From NCBI RefSeq assembly GCF_008629675.1, contig NZ_VWOX01000019.1, positions 62,001 through 126,000 of the forward strand: a stretch of 64,000 bases of DNA, written 5' to 3'. This DNA is from Roseiconus nitratireducens. Its GTDB lineage: Bacteria; Planctomycetota; Planctomycetia; Pirellulales; Pirellulaceae. Below, one piece after another: positions 62,645-64,000 of this stretch. A model generated the notes under the pieces. It did no database searches. It saw only the letters and a program-made list of their open reading frames with translations, and had not been told where the DNA came from. The number at the start of each line of letters is the position of its first letter. Positions within the stretch are counted from its first letter, which is position 1. Made by a program: the position numbers and the translations under genes.

Positions 62645-63925
62645 TCAGGAGCCGATGGCGACCAGGTATTCCTGACGCCCGCCGTTTTCGTTGATGCCGG
62701 TGCGGATGTAAAGTCGATTCCCGATCACGATCGGTGTGGCAAAAATCGAATCGCCTGTTTGAATCTGTGCAAATTTCTCGAAACGGCTCGGCGCCGAAGC
62801 CAAGACAAAAACTTCTCCGCGTTCGCTGGCGACGATCACTCGGTCATCGACCAACAGCGGTGAAGCGCTGATCCCGCCGCCGAACAGTCGCTCTTGCCAG
62901 GTGGCCTTTCCGTCCTGGGTTCGCCAACAGTAGGCGACGCCATTGTCCGCGACGCCGATGACGTGATTGGGGATGGCCAACAAGGACTGCTCGTAGCACA
63001 TCACCCGATTCTGCCACAGCAACTGCTCGCGACCGTCTGCGGTGACGCACCACGTCCCCGCTTCCGGATTACCGCCACTGACCAGCACCCTTCGATCATC
63101 CCAAACGGCGGTCCCGCAAATCGCTTCGGTGGTGGTGGGCACAGTCCACAACGGCTTTCCTGTCTCAGGGTCGTAGCTAGAAAACTGGTCCGCACCGGCG
63201 ATCAACAGCTGGCGTTTGCCCGCGATGGTGGTCACGATCGGGCTGGCAAAGTTCAGGTTTTCCGGTCGCTCAATCTTCCACACCTGCTTTCCCGTCGTTC
63301 GATCGAGCGCGTAGATGCCGCTGTCGGGGCCGTCGTATTCCGCGGCCACGATCACCACGTCGCCATCGATGATCGGGCTGGCGCCATAGCCGAATTGGAA
63401 TCGGGCGGGCCGGAAATCTGCGACGCGACGCTGCCACTGTTGAGCGCCGTCGACGCTGAGCGCGGTTAAGACAATGGCGTCGTCGGTGTGAAATGCGGCG
63501 AACAGTCTTTCGCCGTCAAAAGCCATGGACGGAGAAGCGTAGGAGTTGTTGGGGTGAATCCGCTGCGGCAACGTGCCTCGGTGGATGACCCATTCATTCA
63601 GCAGACGCCCGCCGGCCGGATCTATCTTCAAGACCGATTGGGTTTCGGCATCCGCGTCCGCCGTGGTCAGGAAGATCCCCTGCGGAGTGACGATGGGGGT
63701 CGAGTGGCCGCGTCCCGGCAGCTTGGTTTTCCAGGCGATGTTCTCGCCGGTCTTCAGGTCCCATTGGCCGGGGGCCTGGGCGTTCGCTCCGGCGTGGTTG
63801 TTTCCTTCGGGACCGCGCCATTGCGGCCAGGGGCCTCGATCCTGCCCGATCGCTGTGCCGGGCAACGTCAGCACGGATCCGATCAGAATGCCGAACGCCG
63901 CAGTTGTCAGGTCGACGTGTTTCAT
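62645..63925 (-). CDS. exported PQQ-binding-like beta-propeller repeat protein
   Basis: A 426-residue protein with signal peptide (AAFGILIGSVLTLPGTAIGQ) and an eight-bladed-type propeller. PQQ/BamB-like repeats include PWPQWRGPEGNNHAGAN, ENIAWKTKLPGRGHSTPIV, YALDRTTGKQVWKIERP, YDPETGKPLWTVPTT and YCWRTQDGKATWQERLFG. This type is abundant in planctomycetes and is thought to be a periplasmic protein-interaction scaffold; no PQQ ligands are evident, so enzymatic activity is doubtful. No partner gene lies within the window; 75 bases of upstream sequence remain before the edge. Confidence 0.92.
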   Translation of the reverse strand: MKHVDLTTAAFGILIGSVLTLPGTAIGQDRGPWPQWRGPEGNNHAGANAQAPGQWDLKTGENIAWKTKLPGRGHSTPIVTPQGIFLTTADADAETQSVLKIDPAGGRLLNEWVIHRGTLPQRIHPNNSYASPSMAFDGERLFAAFHTDDAIVLTALSVDGAQQWQRRVADFRPARFQFGYGASPIIDGDVVIVAAEYDGPDSGIYALDRTTGKQVWKIERPENLNFASPIVTTIAGKRQLLIAGADQFSSYDPETGKPLWTVPTTTEAICGTAVWDDRRVLVSGGNPEAGTWCVTADGREQLLWQNRVMCYEQSLLAIPNHVIGVADNGVAYCWRTQDGKATWQERLFGGGISASPLLVDDRVIVASERGEVFVLASAPSRFEKFAQIQTGDSIFATPIVIGNRLYIRTGINENGGRQEYLVAIGS

Positions 63926-64000
63926 TGTCGGTTCGTCTTTGTCGTAGCGAAGGAGGAAACGCGCGCTGATCAGCCGGGGCGTTGTGCGACGCCAAAACTG

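Overview
The window looks like chromosomal DNA from a planctomycete of the Pirellulaceae (Rhodopirellula-like). The signs are paired DUF1549/DUF1553 and DUF1501 proteins, M56 peptidases carrying carboxypeptidase-regulatory-like domains, an ECF sigma factor divergent from a giant Ser/Thr kinase, GC-rich coding sequence, and loosely packed genes with many structured intergenic repeats. This placement is inferred from gene content; no marker gene other than tmRNA is present.

Layout. 0-2 kb: the 3' end of a DUF434/DUF5616 gene and a convergent zinc alcohol dehydrogenase. 2-9.4 kb: a tightly spaced run of BlaI-type repressor, M56 peptidase, DUF1549/DUF1553 protein, DUF1501 protein and methyltransferase, with a dyad in front. 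9.5-11.7 kb: three YciI/DGPF genes (one fused to a VOC domain) and a VOC gene. 11.7-20.4 kb: a coiled-coil protein, an EF-hand esterase, a multi-PAS hybrid histidine kinase, a cation/Ca antiporter and a membrane protein. 20.4-24.8 kb: an exported catalase-peroxidase, a cobalamin-binding-type protein and an HD hydrolase. 25.1-30.3 kb: two further BlaI modules, divergent from each other; one M56 partner has a secretin-like C-terminus and the other BlaI partner has no peptidase domain. 30.3-36 kb: an ECF sigma factor and a 1654-residue kinase whose C-terminal half is a tandem duplication.

37.2-45.2 kb is a copper-handling island: a Cys-rich four-helix copper-binding protein, a YHS/HMBD copper P-type ATPase, a Tat-exported multicopper oxidase, a CsoR-family repressor, a TolC-type outer-membrane protein and a small secreted protein. 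Two dyads of the form ATACC-N7-GGTAT lie in the divergent Csp/CopA promoter region and upstream of the secreted protein, so a CsoR regulon is a reasonable inference. Next come a P1B ATPase with a TPCPxxxxxP motif (45.4-47.3 kb), a P-type proton ATPase (47.6-50.0 kb) and a PrsW-like protease.

50.9-61.3 kb is sparse: small membrane or hypothetical proteins, a DUF2961 (GH172-like) protein, a SASA-type esterase, a DUF4177-like/L7-L12 C-terminal-domain fusion, dispersed repeats and a decayed GxxExxY gene. 61.3-61.7 kb holds ssrA (tmRNA) on the minus strand with a visible tag ORF, a strong terminator and a candidate promoter. The window ends with a metallophosphoesterase and an exported PQQ-type beta-propeller protein, both on the minus strand.
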